Positions 14,458-27,917 of a stretch of 64,000 bases of DNA are shown here, piece after piece. Position 1 is the stretch's first letter. Each line of letters starts with the position of its first letter. The notes under the pieces were generated by a model, which saw only the letters and a program-made list of their open reading frames with translations, was not told where the DNA came from and made no database searches. Source of the DNA: Anarhynchus alexandrinus (Eukaryota > Chordata > Aves > Charadriiformes > Charadriidae); the NCBI GenBank assembly GCA_008711295.1, contig VUYV01000516.1, positions 27,054 through 91,053 of the forward strand, in the 5' to 3' direction. Made by a program: the position numbers and the translations under genes.

Positions 14458-17400
14458 AAATTGTAGAGGTCTGCTTTCATGGAGACCTGCGTCAGGGTTC
14501 CACTGACTACATTAGCTGCAGAGAGACAAGGCAGCAGATTCTAGTCTTGTATTGCCTAGTTCTGTTGATGGTTTATTTATTTGTTTATTTTTAATAGATC
14601 AAGTTTGGTAAGTTATTCGTATTGCCTTATGGCTAATTTTCTGAAAAGAGGGGTGTTTTTTGTTTGCCTTCCTTTTAAATTTGTGGAGGTTGTCATGCAT
14701 ACCCAGGGAAGTCCCATTATAGACTAAGCAGGAAGAACAAAACAGAGTATATAAAGACTCCACACTTGAAGGCAAGTATTCATTCTTTTTTTTTTTTTCC
14801 CCTTTTTAACTAGTTTTTGCTACAGTAGATCATGTCTTGTCAGTTCGGTAATTTACAGGGCTTAACAGTTGTGTTGTCTTCTTGGAAGTTATTTACAGAT
14901 GGAGATAAATTGGGTTTTTGGCTAGTGCTTAAAATGGAGCAGCAATTTAATGAGAATGATCAAATTACTAAAAACTTCAGAAGGTCTCAGAGTAGTAGGT
15001 ATGTGGATACTAAATGAGGAAGAGAGAGAAAGATCAGAGGATCTTAGTGAGTTTTAAAGTGAAGATACATGATGATGAAAAAGGTTGTTATTTTTGTGGT
15101 ACTTTCAAGAAAGCTGAGTAGGGATGTTTTGCCAGGAGTAGTCCTAGAACAGGAGAGCTTTCGTAGTCACAGGTTGTCACATAGAATGCTTATGTGTATA
15201 TAGATTTTATATGCAAAAAGTAGAATTGAGAGAATATCATGCATTGATGATCAAGGAGGCAACCATAGACAAATTAATGCAGTATGGAAAGTAAAATGGC
15301 AGAGTTCATCAAAGGATGATACCAGAAGTTACAAGTGTTGAGACAGGTAGATTTGTGGAGTAGAGAGAGTGCAGAAGAGACTGAATTATCCTTGAAAACA
15401 TTTCCCTTGACCATGAGAAATTCTTCTGTAAGACACATAATCAAACGAAATTATGATAGTACCATGAGGGTATTTGGTGTATAGAGTACAAATAGCATGG
15501 AGTTAATAATAATGACACAGGAAATGTATGGCTGATTATGAGCAATATAAAATTGACAGTTAAGGTTGAAAATAGAGCGTAAGAAAGCAAATGTAAAATG
15601 TTTCATGGTTAGGAAATTTATGATGGTTAGGAAACGTATGATCAGTAAGGGAACAAGACAGTCCTTAGTACAGATTTGGACCTTTTGGCAGAGAGGGAAT
15701 GGAGAGGTATTTGAAAACAAATACTGTTAGATTACATTCTGCCAGGGCTCAAATCCTTGATAGGTTGATATCTATTACAGTGGGAACTAAAATGCCTAAA
15801 AAGAAGATGATAAATTCCAGAAGCCATCTAGTAGGATATTTGAGGCATTATTTATGCAATGTTTTGTATTTATTTCCTTATAACCAAGTTGGTTGTATTT
15901 TTTGAGTGTGGTTTTTTTTTCCCAAGCCATTCAAATGGTATTTAAAAAAAAAAAAGTCTGTCAGAGAATGTACCAGTTAGAGTTTCTGTTCTTTTTATTA
16001 CTTTTAAGCGTAACATATTGCTGTTATGGACCTCTCTTAAATTTTAAGTGTTGATCAGTTTGGAGTGGAGGCCACAACTGTGGTGCCTGGGAATAATCCA
16101 GCTCCTGCTACACAAGGCAAAAGCATCTTCCCTTAGTGGAAGGAAATCCCATGGAAGTATGTTTCTTCAAGATCATGCCAATGAACAACCATATTTACTT
16201 GCTGGATGTGACGGACATTGTTGCTTTATCTTTTTTTCTCTTTGTATCTCAATCTTCATGCATTTTTCTGTGCACTCATATTCAAATGTTCATGTGCATG
16301 TTAATTGAGGAGTCAAAGAATATACAGGCTCCAGCATAAACAAAAGAGAAATAATTGTTGATCTCAGTGTGAAATGGGATCATCTGTAGGACTGATTTTT
16401 ACCTCTTAACCTTTGTCTAAAAAAATGGATAGGTATGCTTTTTATCAATAACACTTATGCTATTGTGCAAGTGGCATATTCTTGAGCAAGTGATTTATCT
16501 TCCACCACTTTTTCATGCACTGTATTAGTACTTCAGAATTTTAAAACTGGTTCTCATCTGTCAGCTGCCTCTTGCGATGTTCTCTGTAGCACCCTACTTT
16601 TCTTAATAATCAAGGTTGAAATGCAGTCTGTGGGTGGAGTCGCACTATATTCCATTTCCAGTTGCATGTACTTTGACCTGTAATTGGGGGTTATTGGTGG
16701 AGAAAGTCCTGAGCCTGAACTGATACAGTTACCTAACTAAAAGTTTGAGGACTGCTACCACAAGTGTTTCTTGCTCTTATGGTAAAACAGATATGTCTTA
16801 GTCTTTGAAAATATTACAGATTCATATTCAGTAATGCAGTGCAGTATGTGAAATTAACCTTCCTATGGTTGGCAAGATTTTTTGGTAGGAACACCTTACA
16901 AAAGGTGTTTGATTGCAAGTTTTCATGTACTGTAGTTCTCACCCTGAAGGTTGCAGGCTTGTTTTCAATTTAACAAAATGTTATTTACAAGAAACGTTTG
17001 TTGACTTGAAAATGGACTGATGGAGTTGTATTTTGCAGATGTATAGCAAGTGTAATATTTCATACCTAAGAAATTTGATTTAATTAAAGATTTTTTTGAA
17101 AGTTCCTTACTGAAAAGGAAATGATGGCAGTGGAAGACTACTTTAGCAATTGAAGAGCTTCATTGTGGGCTAGCTGGCACTAGGTGTTTTGTGTCTGTGA
17201 GCCTCTGTCTCAGAAGTATGGCTCCAAGAAACTTTTCTCACAAAGGAGCAGTTTCTCAGCTTGCAGTAGGAAGTTTTAGTATCTCCTGTCTCATTATGTT
17301 GAAGTGTTTTGGAAGTTTAGATTATAATTAGGAACTTCCTTTGTTCATGGTAGTAGTTGAATTTCTGTGTAGATAAATTAAAACCTAAATGCCAGTGTCC

Positions 17401-20400
17401 TGATTAACTAGGGTTACAGTTACCACCAAATTTTAGTAGACAGTTTTCTTCTAACCTTTCTCAAGCTTGTCCTTCTCAATCTCTTCCTTCTGCATTTTTA
17501 TGTATGTTTGAGGCCGTTCTGATTATGTAGGGTTTTTTACCTGTTTGTAAACTTTCCCTAGAGGTACTAGTCTTGCTGTATTTAGTCCTTATTTCAGCAC
17601 TGGAGTAAACAGTGCTCTTACACATACAAAAAGGTAAACTTTTCTTTTACCATTCTAAAAATGATTGTTTTCCTACAACATTAAGATCAATTCCTTTAAG
17701 GCTTTCCTTACATAGTGATGCCAAAAATAAGTTACTTCACCTGTAGTTAGAATGGCTCTGTTGGCCAGATTTTAATATTATATGTTGCTCATGAATTCAA
17801 GGAATCGGTTGTCTTCCTGCAGAAATAGTGAAGAGGCTACTTTAGTACTTTTCCTTTTTAATCAAACACCATAAGAACAGTAGAAGTGCCAGATTTATAG
17901 CTAGTATAAAGCTGATGATATCTGCATATCACTTGTATGAAAGAGTAAGGAGGAATCATAATTAAGCTTCTATGTAGTGATGTTTTACTTGTCACTTAAA
18001 GACTGGTAGTGTGTGTGTTTGCCTTTTCTCTCAAGCAGGTGAATAATGCTAACTCCCATAGATTTTTTTAATGGGGTATGTTCTCTGAGTGGGACAAGAA
18101 TAGTGCCAGAGTTCCCTGGTTTCAGAAGAAGTTTTCAGTGTGTTGAGTTTTATGTAAAGTGTGTGGTGTAGTATAGCTACCTAATAGTAATTTGATTAAC
18201 CCAAAATGTGCCTATGTTGCTATTGTAGGTTTGAGAACTACCCTACATACCGAATATACGCTATATAAACCGGATTTAATTCTGGTAAAGAAATAGTTCT
18301 GAATATGCATTTACTACAAAACATTAAATATGTAATAAGATTTTACAACATGTACTTTTTAAAATAAAATAATATTTGTAGAAAGTAAAAATATTTTAAA
18401 GATACAAATTTTGTTGCAATAATAAAAACATCTCTGAAGTGAATCATATATTTAAATGTATTTTTTGCATATTATGGTTAGCATGGTAGAATTTTATAGT
18501 AGTACAATTTTGGTAAGAGTGGCTCATGGTTTTTTGTAACGTGGGTTGGAGGGAAAATATCCTTACTGGCTTTTAAAGAAGCCCTTAAACTCTGGAAAAA
18601 TTTGGAACAATTTGGAACAATTCATTTATCTACAGTTAAAATAATGTATTTTAACCAAGAACAATTTTCCTTTGTTCCAAAAATGTCAGAAGCACTTATT
18701 TGAGCGACAATTTGTATAATTACTCAAAATTAAAAGGATAAGGATTCTTGTTCTGGGTTTTTGCTTTAATTATTTATGGTTGTGGACAGAGGTAAGTTGT
18801 CTTACATTTAACCTAGTACAAAAGCTGCTAGCAGTTCCTTACTTACCTCTTCCTTTACGGTAATTTCAGACTTTTTTTACTTGCAGAACTACTTTTGGCT
18901 GTAGCAGACTACTGCAGTTTGGCAAGGTCAAGGCCCTGTAGTTAGTGAAGTGCCTTCTATTCGTCCAGTTACTACATTCTGATATACATACCTACATTTT
19001 AGGTAGCTTAAATTTTCTTTCCCCTTCTTACTTCTGTATTTGCATTCTTCATGTTAATTTGACAGCATGTCAAAATGACAGCTAAATATGAATGGCACCT
19101 ATGTCACTGTCAAAAGAGCAAGGAGCTACATATGCTGTAGCCATGATGATACGTAAGTTCTTTTTGGAACTGAGTAGTGATGGTGGGGAAAGAACAGTTT
19201 CGTTTTTCTGAGGACCTTCCTTTTCTGAAATTTTTGCAATAGCGCTGGTTTCCCCTTTTCCTTTTTAAACACAGGAAACTGAACAAATACAGCGGAAGTT
19301 TCCCATCTTTTGATGAGGCGTAGGAGGAAGTTGGCTTCTGTCTTCCCTAACTCATGATACCAAGAGCTTATGACTCTTGTCTGGCATGATTACTTTCTGC
19401 CTCTTAAGCTCTAGTACTATTGGGCTATTGAAAAAATTAATAATGCATTGCTTTGTAGTTTTCTTATTCTTTTTTAGGAAATGAGATTTAAATAGGAGTT
19501 TGTATTTAAAACAAACACCCCCTACCCCCCAGCCCAAAAACCTACAGAATTTAGGAAATATCAGAATTATTTACCTGATTTGGCATTTACATGTTTTCTT
19601 CAAATGACTGAAGGCTTTCCACACAGTTCCTCGACATACTCTGAGTTGATAGTGGATATATAAAGGGTTAGGAAGAGGGGACCATTCATGTAATATCCTA
19701 GGAACTTCTATGGGCTACCAAGAACAGTTGGTTTTGCAGCATAATTTTAAGTAACTTTAACAGGAATAGTTTTTCCACTGGTTTTTCACATCATACAAAA
19801 ATGTAAAATTCTAAATGAGACAGTCTGGAAGGTAAAAAATGGAAGAAGTTTTATCTACCTGATATAAGATGTTCAGTGGTATATTTTCCAAGAGCCATAT
19901 TTATGTGCGCCAATAAAAGACGAAGTTTTGTATAAAGACAGTACAAAAGATAAGTAGTCTTTTCTTTACTGTTGTCTTTTAAAAAAAGAAGAAAAAAAAT
20001 ACAGTAACGTGCTGACACTTGGGCTTTTCACAGAAGCACCATTATAAGCACTGTGAAATGGAAGAACATCTAATGCTTTCTGGAGAAGTTTGAGGAGGAA
20101 AAAAAAACTGGGGAAAGTATAGTTTGGGCATTTCTAAAGTGTGTTTTATAATAAGGAATATTTGCAGGAAAATAAAATCCTTGCTCAGATTAGTCTCTTG
20201 CTTTTTTGTTATTTAATGCTGCAATCCCTGATGATGGTATCACAAATGGTTCCTGTGCAGAGTATTATGATATGGTGATTTGGAATTACATTTTCATGTG
20301 GGAATAGGAAAGATGGGAGTGTGTAGTATTTCACAAAACATTAGTATTGTGAACTGATAACTTGTGATTTAGAAGCAGTGTCAAGTTGGAACCAGCGATG

Positions 20401-23400
20401 GTGATTGAATAGGTTAGTCTCAGAAATTAGAATACTAGTTGTTACTTTTTTATAATGCAGTTCACTGAAAAAATATTAATAGACTGCTAAAATGAAGTAC
20501 AACAGCATCTAGTTTGTCTCTGCAGTATTTTCTTATCGATGGCACTTTATAAGAGTTTTACTATTCTGGGAAACATTACGTAGTATATGCTAGTGTAAAT
20601 AATTTTTTTTTCTTACTTTCAGTACTTACTAAGACAATGGTATTTACCTGATTTAAGGCTTCATGATGAAACTTGCATGTAAATAGTTATCTTTCAGGAT
20701 GCAGCAAATTAGGTAGGTTAATCGTGTTTTAAACTATTTGTTTTTTCCATGCTAATGGAAAATGGCAAGGCAATACTGGAAATTTATGACAGAGGAAATA
20801 AATGCAACTCGTTTTTTGTTTGAAGATCCAGAAATCTGTTCCTGTGTATTTTGGGAGGAATTGGTTCCGTCACATTTGCCTATAATGGAACAAAATAGAC
20901 TCTCTATCAGATTGTATTGGTATTAGTGTCAGATTAGAGATAGGATGACAAATGCTGCTTGTATGTCATTTTTATGCTTCTCTGGTAGTGAGGCCACACC
21001 TGTAAGACAGAGCATCCTTTAAACTTGAAACACCTGTAGAACTAGTTGTTCAATTATATTCAATTTCCAACACTGAAAGAAGTGTGGTTTTTCAATGACT
21101 TCCATTTCTCGTTAGGCTGTGATGTGGTTTTGAATACTGCAGGTGAGGGGAAAATAAGGAAGTTCTGCAGTTGTTTTTTTTTAATGATGTTTTATAGTTG
21201 CCTATATGAGATATAGTTGAAAGATTAAATAAAAAATGAATATTGCAGATTTCATTTAAATGTGGACATAATTAAAAGGGGGGAAAACTAAGCTGTAGAA
21301 GGCTGTGAAAGCTGTAGAATCTAGTGAAAGTTACAGCATTGCTGCAACATCTGTAACATAGTCTCTTTCAGTGAACTTTATATTATGGTGTATGTCAGTT
21401 ATGGCTAGTTACAGTTATGATTAAGAGAAGAAACTTTTATTTTCTAACCACTTTTTTATTCTGAGTCATTAAAGAGTATCTCAATTCAAAATATTTAAGA
21501 GGCAAAAACAGTTATTGAAGTGCCAGTAGCAAAAAATTGAATATTGTATTAATAAGAAAATAACTGAATATAGAATTACTATCATAGCCATTTACCAATG
21601 ATCACTCTAAACTATCGAGACAAACATACAGTGCATCTGAAAAGTTAACATTTTTTTCCTGAAAGTTAAAATGAAAAATTTATCTTATCTCCATAATGTT
21701 GTGTGTGTAAACATTGATGACTTTCTTTTCTTTCTCCAAAGTGGAAGTCAAATTCAAAAAGAAACTTTGGAGCATATGGAGCATTCAGACTGAGAAAATA
21801 GTGCTTTTGAGTTTGTCCTCTAGATATCTATCTTGGCTGTTCCCAAATCTGACAGATAAGGGGGTAGACCAGTTAAAGTTTTGGACAGGTAAGCTGTTAT
21901 ACCATTTAGATCCTGTAAGGAATACTGCACGTGAGCTAAGTGGCATTATTATTTCTGAAGTTTCCATTTATGTTTCAAACAATGGTTTTATCTTTGTATC
22001 CATTATTTAAGGTTAGTTTACCTCATTTAATTTCACATTTTCTTAGAGCTAAAATAATAGCTACATAAATGTCTTGTTTGTACTTTCAATATCAACCAAA
22101 CTAACAACTGTTATGTTTTATTACTGCTTACACACATCCATAACTCAGAGTAGTGTAGTTTTCAACAAGTTAAAGTCATTAGTTCCATCTGCCTTGGTAT
22201 ATATGAAGTGACACGTATATTGAGATATCTATCAAGTCTGTCTGTCTATCTTTTGACATGTAGAATTATAATGGCAAATGTTTGCAATTTTGAACAGTAC
22301 TACACGTTTCTGCTTTAGAACTTCAGCAGTGCTGGTGTAAATGTTTCCTAGCACCTCTTTTCATACATTTTGTAGTGTCTTCAAACTGCTCAGTTCTTTG
22401 CATGAAGGTTAGTGAAGTTTCTGGGTTTTGAGCTAGGAATACTGGGTATCCTGGCATTGAAGTAGTGTCCAGTAACAAAAAAAAATTGTGTGTGTCACAT
22501 ATTTGTAGATTAGTGTTTACAGCTCTTTTTTGGGTATTTCAGTTGCACAAATGGTTAGAAAAATGGGTTTGGAAAGATACTATCCAACAAATACTTTCCT
22601 TAAAATAAAAAATGATCAGTTGTGTGAAGAAATGAATGACAGAATCTTGCCCCATGACTTCGTATATTATTTACAACCATTCAAGCTTTTGCAGCATGTG
22701 ACTACCTTTAGTAATTTTTCTCTTTTTAATCAAATATGGTTTTAAAAAGATAATTCACCCGGCATATGAACTGTATACCCAAATGTGCAATCTCAAAGCA
22801 TGTTGCATTCGACAGGGAGTAGGCTGCCTACTGACTTAGACAAGACATTGATTTAAGAATAAGTCACAGTCTTTTTGATTTACTTTTCTTTTTTGAAACA
22901 TCTTAAAATATGATTTAAAAGCATTACAGAGAAATTCGTTATTAATTCTGGTAGTTCAGTAATAGACTATACACGATGAAAGAGTGCTCACTACCTTAAT
23001 CTTGAAACATTTATAATAACCATTGTTTATTTCTCTTACTAATCCCCACTGCAACTCCTGTGTCCCTTGGGCTCAAGAGACAAAGTGTTACCAGATCTGT
23101 TGTAGCAGAGTGCTCCAGGGCTCTGCTACCTGTGTTTTGTTATGGCTTTCAGTGTTTGTTAGTAGTTTATAGGGCAAGAATAGATAGTTGCTTCACTAAA
23201 AATGTATGGTAATATAGAGGGGATCAGTTATGATGTAGTTACTTCTAGAAAATGCAGAACTAACTATGCAGTTTCAGGCATATGTCAATAATTGACAACA
23301 CTGGAGAAAGTGTCTGGAAACAAATCAGGATCAGAGCTTCCATTATTTGACTAGACATTTATTTCAAGAGAATTAGAAGAGTAAAAACAAATTTTACTGC

Positions 23401-26339
23401 AGTAACGGGTAGAAATTACTCATGTGTGTTTTTTCTAACTCACTGTAGAAAATAAACTAAAGAATAACTAACGTTTTCTTCTATCTGTAGTGCCTTTTGG
23501 TATTTTCATTAAAGCAGTTATTTGTAATTTTTATGTGCTTACTTTTGCCTGGAAAATGTGCTCAAACATCAAAATGAGCAGTCATTTTGAATGAGTAGTG
23601 AAGAATGTTACACTGCTATTTGCTGTTGGCAGTAGTCTTTTTTTTTTGGATGTAAAGTTGAAGGTCTTGGTCTTGTGTTCGTGGTTCCGTGATTTGCTTG
23701 TGAACTAGAGTCAAAGCCAGTTAAAATAAATTCTACTAAATTTCATAGGAGTTGGATCAGGCTTTCTGAAAAAAATAAAATTTTGAGATCTGATATGCTG
23801 GCAAAATTCTAACCTTTGGCTCTGAGTCTGTAATTTAGTTAGGGTATTTTTATATTTTCATGTTACTAGCTGTCTGGCAAAATAATTTGTCTTTCTGAGC
23901 AGATACTTAAATATTGCATGGTTTATCTGATGGTTGGTACATGCTATAGTTTTGAAAGCAGAAGTTGATAGTAGTGAGCTGGTTGATTGTGAATGTTGCA
24001 CATCATGTCCTACACCCTTGCTCTTCTCTTCACTTTTACTTCAAGCGGGCAGCGACTGCAGTGATTGGAGAGGGCCAGATGGCTCCTGTCAGGTCTAGGA
24101 AGGAGGCAGGTAGTGGAAGTCAGGATCTACCTTTCATCCTGAGGTGGCTGCAAAGGTGACTGAGAGACTTCCCTTGGGGTTATTTGCATGCATATACCTG
24201 CACCACTACACAGTAACAGTCTTTTAATGTAGAATCCTTTGGTTATGACTGTGAAAATACAGTACTCTCTCTAAATGTAATGGTTGAGATGTACCTTCCG
24301 GTAGTGATCATTTTATCACTTATTTGTAGAGTTATTCTGAATGAGATCTGGTTCCCATTGTACACAGTATTGTAAAGACATGAAATAAATTTCTTCCAAA
24401 GGGCTTGAATTAAATAAGTAAAACAACGAGACTTGAACCGAGCTGCTATACATGGAATCCTTCTGTAGGTCGTTACAGGGTTATCTGTATAGCCCTTGTA
24501 TTTCAGGTCTCTATTCCAAATGCGTGGATGTTTGAGATGAGCTTTCCCGTGCACACAATTGATTTAATGTATTAAACTGTTTGCTTTTCAAGTTATATAA
24601 GTTAGTGGTAACCATAGCCCTCAGACAAATGAAAAATGAGGATTCAGGTTGTCAATATGTATTCAAATGTCAATAATTCGTAATACTAAAATATTAAAAA
24701 TAGTCTAGGTTTTTTATATGCTCTCATTTACTTATCTCGCTAGTTGCACTTCGTACTCCTGTCAAGAAAATAGTGCTTGAATGGTATGTAGTAAAGTTTG
24801 TTTTGTTTTGTTTTTAACTGAAATCCTAAGTATGTACTTTCTCAAACTTTTTTTTTCCTAAGAATATACTTATGAAAGCAGAGTCTTTTGCTTCCAGAAA
24901 GACCATAATTGAGAACTCGGTATTTGAAGAGCCCGGGATGCAAAAAAAGGTTGTGAATACCATTTTAAAATATCCTAGTAATGGATTTCCTTGATCTGCC
25001 CTTCTCCTTTCTCTCCAGAAGAACCACAAACAAACAAACAAACCTTCTGGAATGAGGAGGATCAGGAACAGTTTCAGTCGCAAAGCAGGAAGTGATTATT
25101 GTTTTAGTAAGTCATAAATGGGAAGAATGGCTGAAAATGAAAGTATATTTTTTTATTTATAACTAGGCAGTCCTGCAAGTGACAAGTCATCTCATTTTTC
25201 ATATGAACTTCAGTTTATTTTATTTTCCTCCTTGGTAATTCCATTGATTTCTAGAGCATAACTGAGCAGTTACGCTATTGTGCACTTCTTAGCACCAGCC
25301 TACTTAATGGCTGTTCATGCACCTGTTGGTGTGCAAACAAAAGAACAACATACCGTGGAGTTCTGCAAAGTGCCATCCTTAACTTTCAATCAAAATACAA
25401 CAAAGAAGAAGAAGAAAATGCAAACTGGAAATGTTCTGTGTACCGATAAATAGGTCACTTACAATTTATATTAAATACTTTAGATGACCAGATGGTTACA
25501 GAGTTTTATCTGCATAATTTGTATTTGTTATGTACATCTGAGGGCATGAAATAGCTGTGAGCTGTAAGCACACTATGTTCCTTTTGGGACCCAAAGTAGA
25601 ATACCCTTATAACAGAGAGCCAAATAGTGGGGGTACTCGGAATTTATTGCTTTCATGAACACCTGTGCATTGGTTTTTGTTTTGCTTTTAATTTGTCTGT
25701 ATCTGAAAGTGATGTAAGCAGCATCTGGTTATTCTTATTTAGTATGCCTATGCTGCCAAAAAATCAACAGATTCCTACTGTACTGCATTTCAGAACTAAT
25801 GAAGACAATTATATCGCTGAGCAGGAAGAAGGAATTATGCTTTGTGGGGGACTAGACTAGAATAGAAAGAAAGTAAAAGAGCAACAGAGTATTTTGAACC
25901 AAGTAAGAAAAGTGATCACTTCTGTTAAAGATCTGGTATTTTTATTTGTTACCAGTTGACTGAGAAAATAATGCAGTAGTAGAACTTGCATTTCTTTTGA
26001 AAATGTGAATGGCCTAGGTAGCAGCAGAAGCTTTTTCCCTTTTAATTTTATTTATTTGTTTTGCCATTTTTTTCACCTTCTGCTTGAAACTGATGTACTG
26101 ATTGGTAGATTCTCATGAAGATTATTAAAAATAATCTGATAATTAAAAGCAGGGTAGGTTCTTCATTGACCTTGTTGGTTTGTTTTACTTTTTTTTTTTT
26201 TTAAGTTTGAAAAGTATTTAATTTGCTTGAAAAGAAATGTAATTTCCTGAAAAGCAATTTAATCATTTTTGTAGGGGGCACATGTTTTTCAAATAAGTAG
26301 TGGTAGAAATGCATGCAATTACCTACTTTTATTTCAGTA
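14458..26339. other. intron block, no gene
   Basis: AT-rich intronic DNA. Small features: an 18-bp tandem duplication at 15,604-15,640, an 11-bp tandem copy TTTGGAACAAT at 18,601-18,623, and a hairpin GTAGCAGAG-N10-CTCTGCTAC at 23,102-23,129. A (CAAA)n stretch lies at about 25,026-25,042. No gene is seen. Confidence 0.6.
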
Positions 26340-26508
26340 TTGGGGCTTGTAGTGAGTGGGCAAGGCTGGGGAATATGTGTCATTGGAGATGGTCAAAACT
26401 TGACTGTTCAGGGACTGGAACCACCTTGCTGCAGTTAACCCTGCTTTGAGCATGCAGGGGACGAGGTCACCTTCAGGGATTTCTTCAAACCCTATTATTC
26501 TGTGATTA
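26340..26508 (+). mobile_element. CR1 LINE, 3' tail fragment
   Basis: GACTGTTCAGGGACTGG, then CAGTTAACCCTGCTTTGAGC, GGGGACGAGGTCACC, and TTCAAACCCTATTATTCTGTGATT match the CR1 3' untranslated end, including the terminal ATTCTGTGATT unit. The copy is heavily 5'-truncated, as is usual for CR1. Confidence 0.85.
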
Positions 26509-27883
26509 GAAGATTATACCTGATTGTGTGTAAAAATATTTACCAGGTTTGTGTCATCTTTCTGGTAGTCAGCAATCCTGTGTGTACCAACAGTGGGTCT
26601 TGTGTCTTCTTGCTCTTGTGTATTCCTTCTTCTTTTGACAATATTGTAAATTGATCATGAGGAGATCATGGAGGTAATTGCTGATAAATGTTTCATTCTC
26701 ACAGTGTGCCAGCTACTACAATGCAGATAACAACAGTTTAGCTGCCCGCTAAAGATACAGTTCCCCTCTGACTTGAAAAGCGTAGTTGTCTTCGTCTACT
26801 AACAGATACCTGTCACTTCCCTTGCATTATCACTGGTCATTGGCCAGTCAAATTGGGTTGCTCATTGAATGGAAAGATCTGTAGGAAAAAAAGTAGTTTT
26901 AAGTCCAGCTAGCCTACTTAGAGGTGAAAGATGGTAAGATGGCTTGTTTAGTGTCAGTGTTTTCTTAAATCAGTGAAAACTGATAGTACAGTTGTATCTT
27001 CAGGATGGAAACAGCCTCTGTGAGAAGGCATCCTATGGCATCTGTGTATCATTTTAAAATTTCTGAATAGCATAGCTTGAATGAGGTGGGAGGCATAAAT
27101 AATGGCTTCAGCATATAGTATCTCTGTGACTATTGAAATTTCCTCAGCGACTGTTCTTTTTGATCCCCTATGGCCATAAGTAAAATAATTTTGCACCAAT
27201 TTTCATTTGTTTGTCAAGGTACATCTTTACAATGTGGTAACTTATCGAAGAATCAGAGTTTGCTCACCCTTTAGTATAGTATGTGATGATGATGATTTAA
27301 ATTAATTTGAAAGTTACTGTGGGTTTTTTTTTTTTTCTGTTCTGCGTACTAAATGCAAGATTGGTTAGAGAATAATTCTTATAGAAGAGATATTTTGTTG
27401 CAACTCTTCAGTTTTGAGCTTTAAATTTTGAAGCTGATTTTTTTTTCCTAAACTCAATATAATTTACTCTGTTTTAGAACAAATGACAACATCAGAGGGA
27501 CAATTCTTACTGGCCATCCTACAGCCAATTAATTCCTTTGAAACAGTATTCATGTATCTTACTCAAGCTTTCTGCTGTATTTTAAAGAAGAAATCCTTAA
27601 AATGGCTGTGTAAGTGAGCTAATGCAAGTAAAATGTGATAAACACAGGTGGAAAATAAACACTTGTCCTGTTTCTCAGATTCCTAAATTTATCCTGTTGG
27701 AGAACTGGGAATCAGCTCTTAAATTGAATCAAAGACAATACTGATCTTAGTCATGGTAATTCATGAGATAGCAAATTCTAAAATTGCAAACAAAATATTT
27801 GGGAAAAAAGTAGGTTTTCTACAAATGTTTGAGGCTATCTGTAGCATGTTTGGATTTGGAGCAGGGGAGGTGGAGGGGTGNAG

Positions 27884-27917
<34 letters not shown>

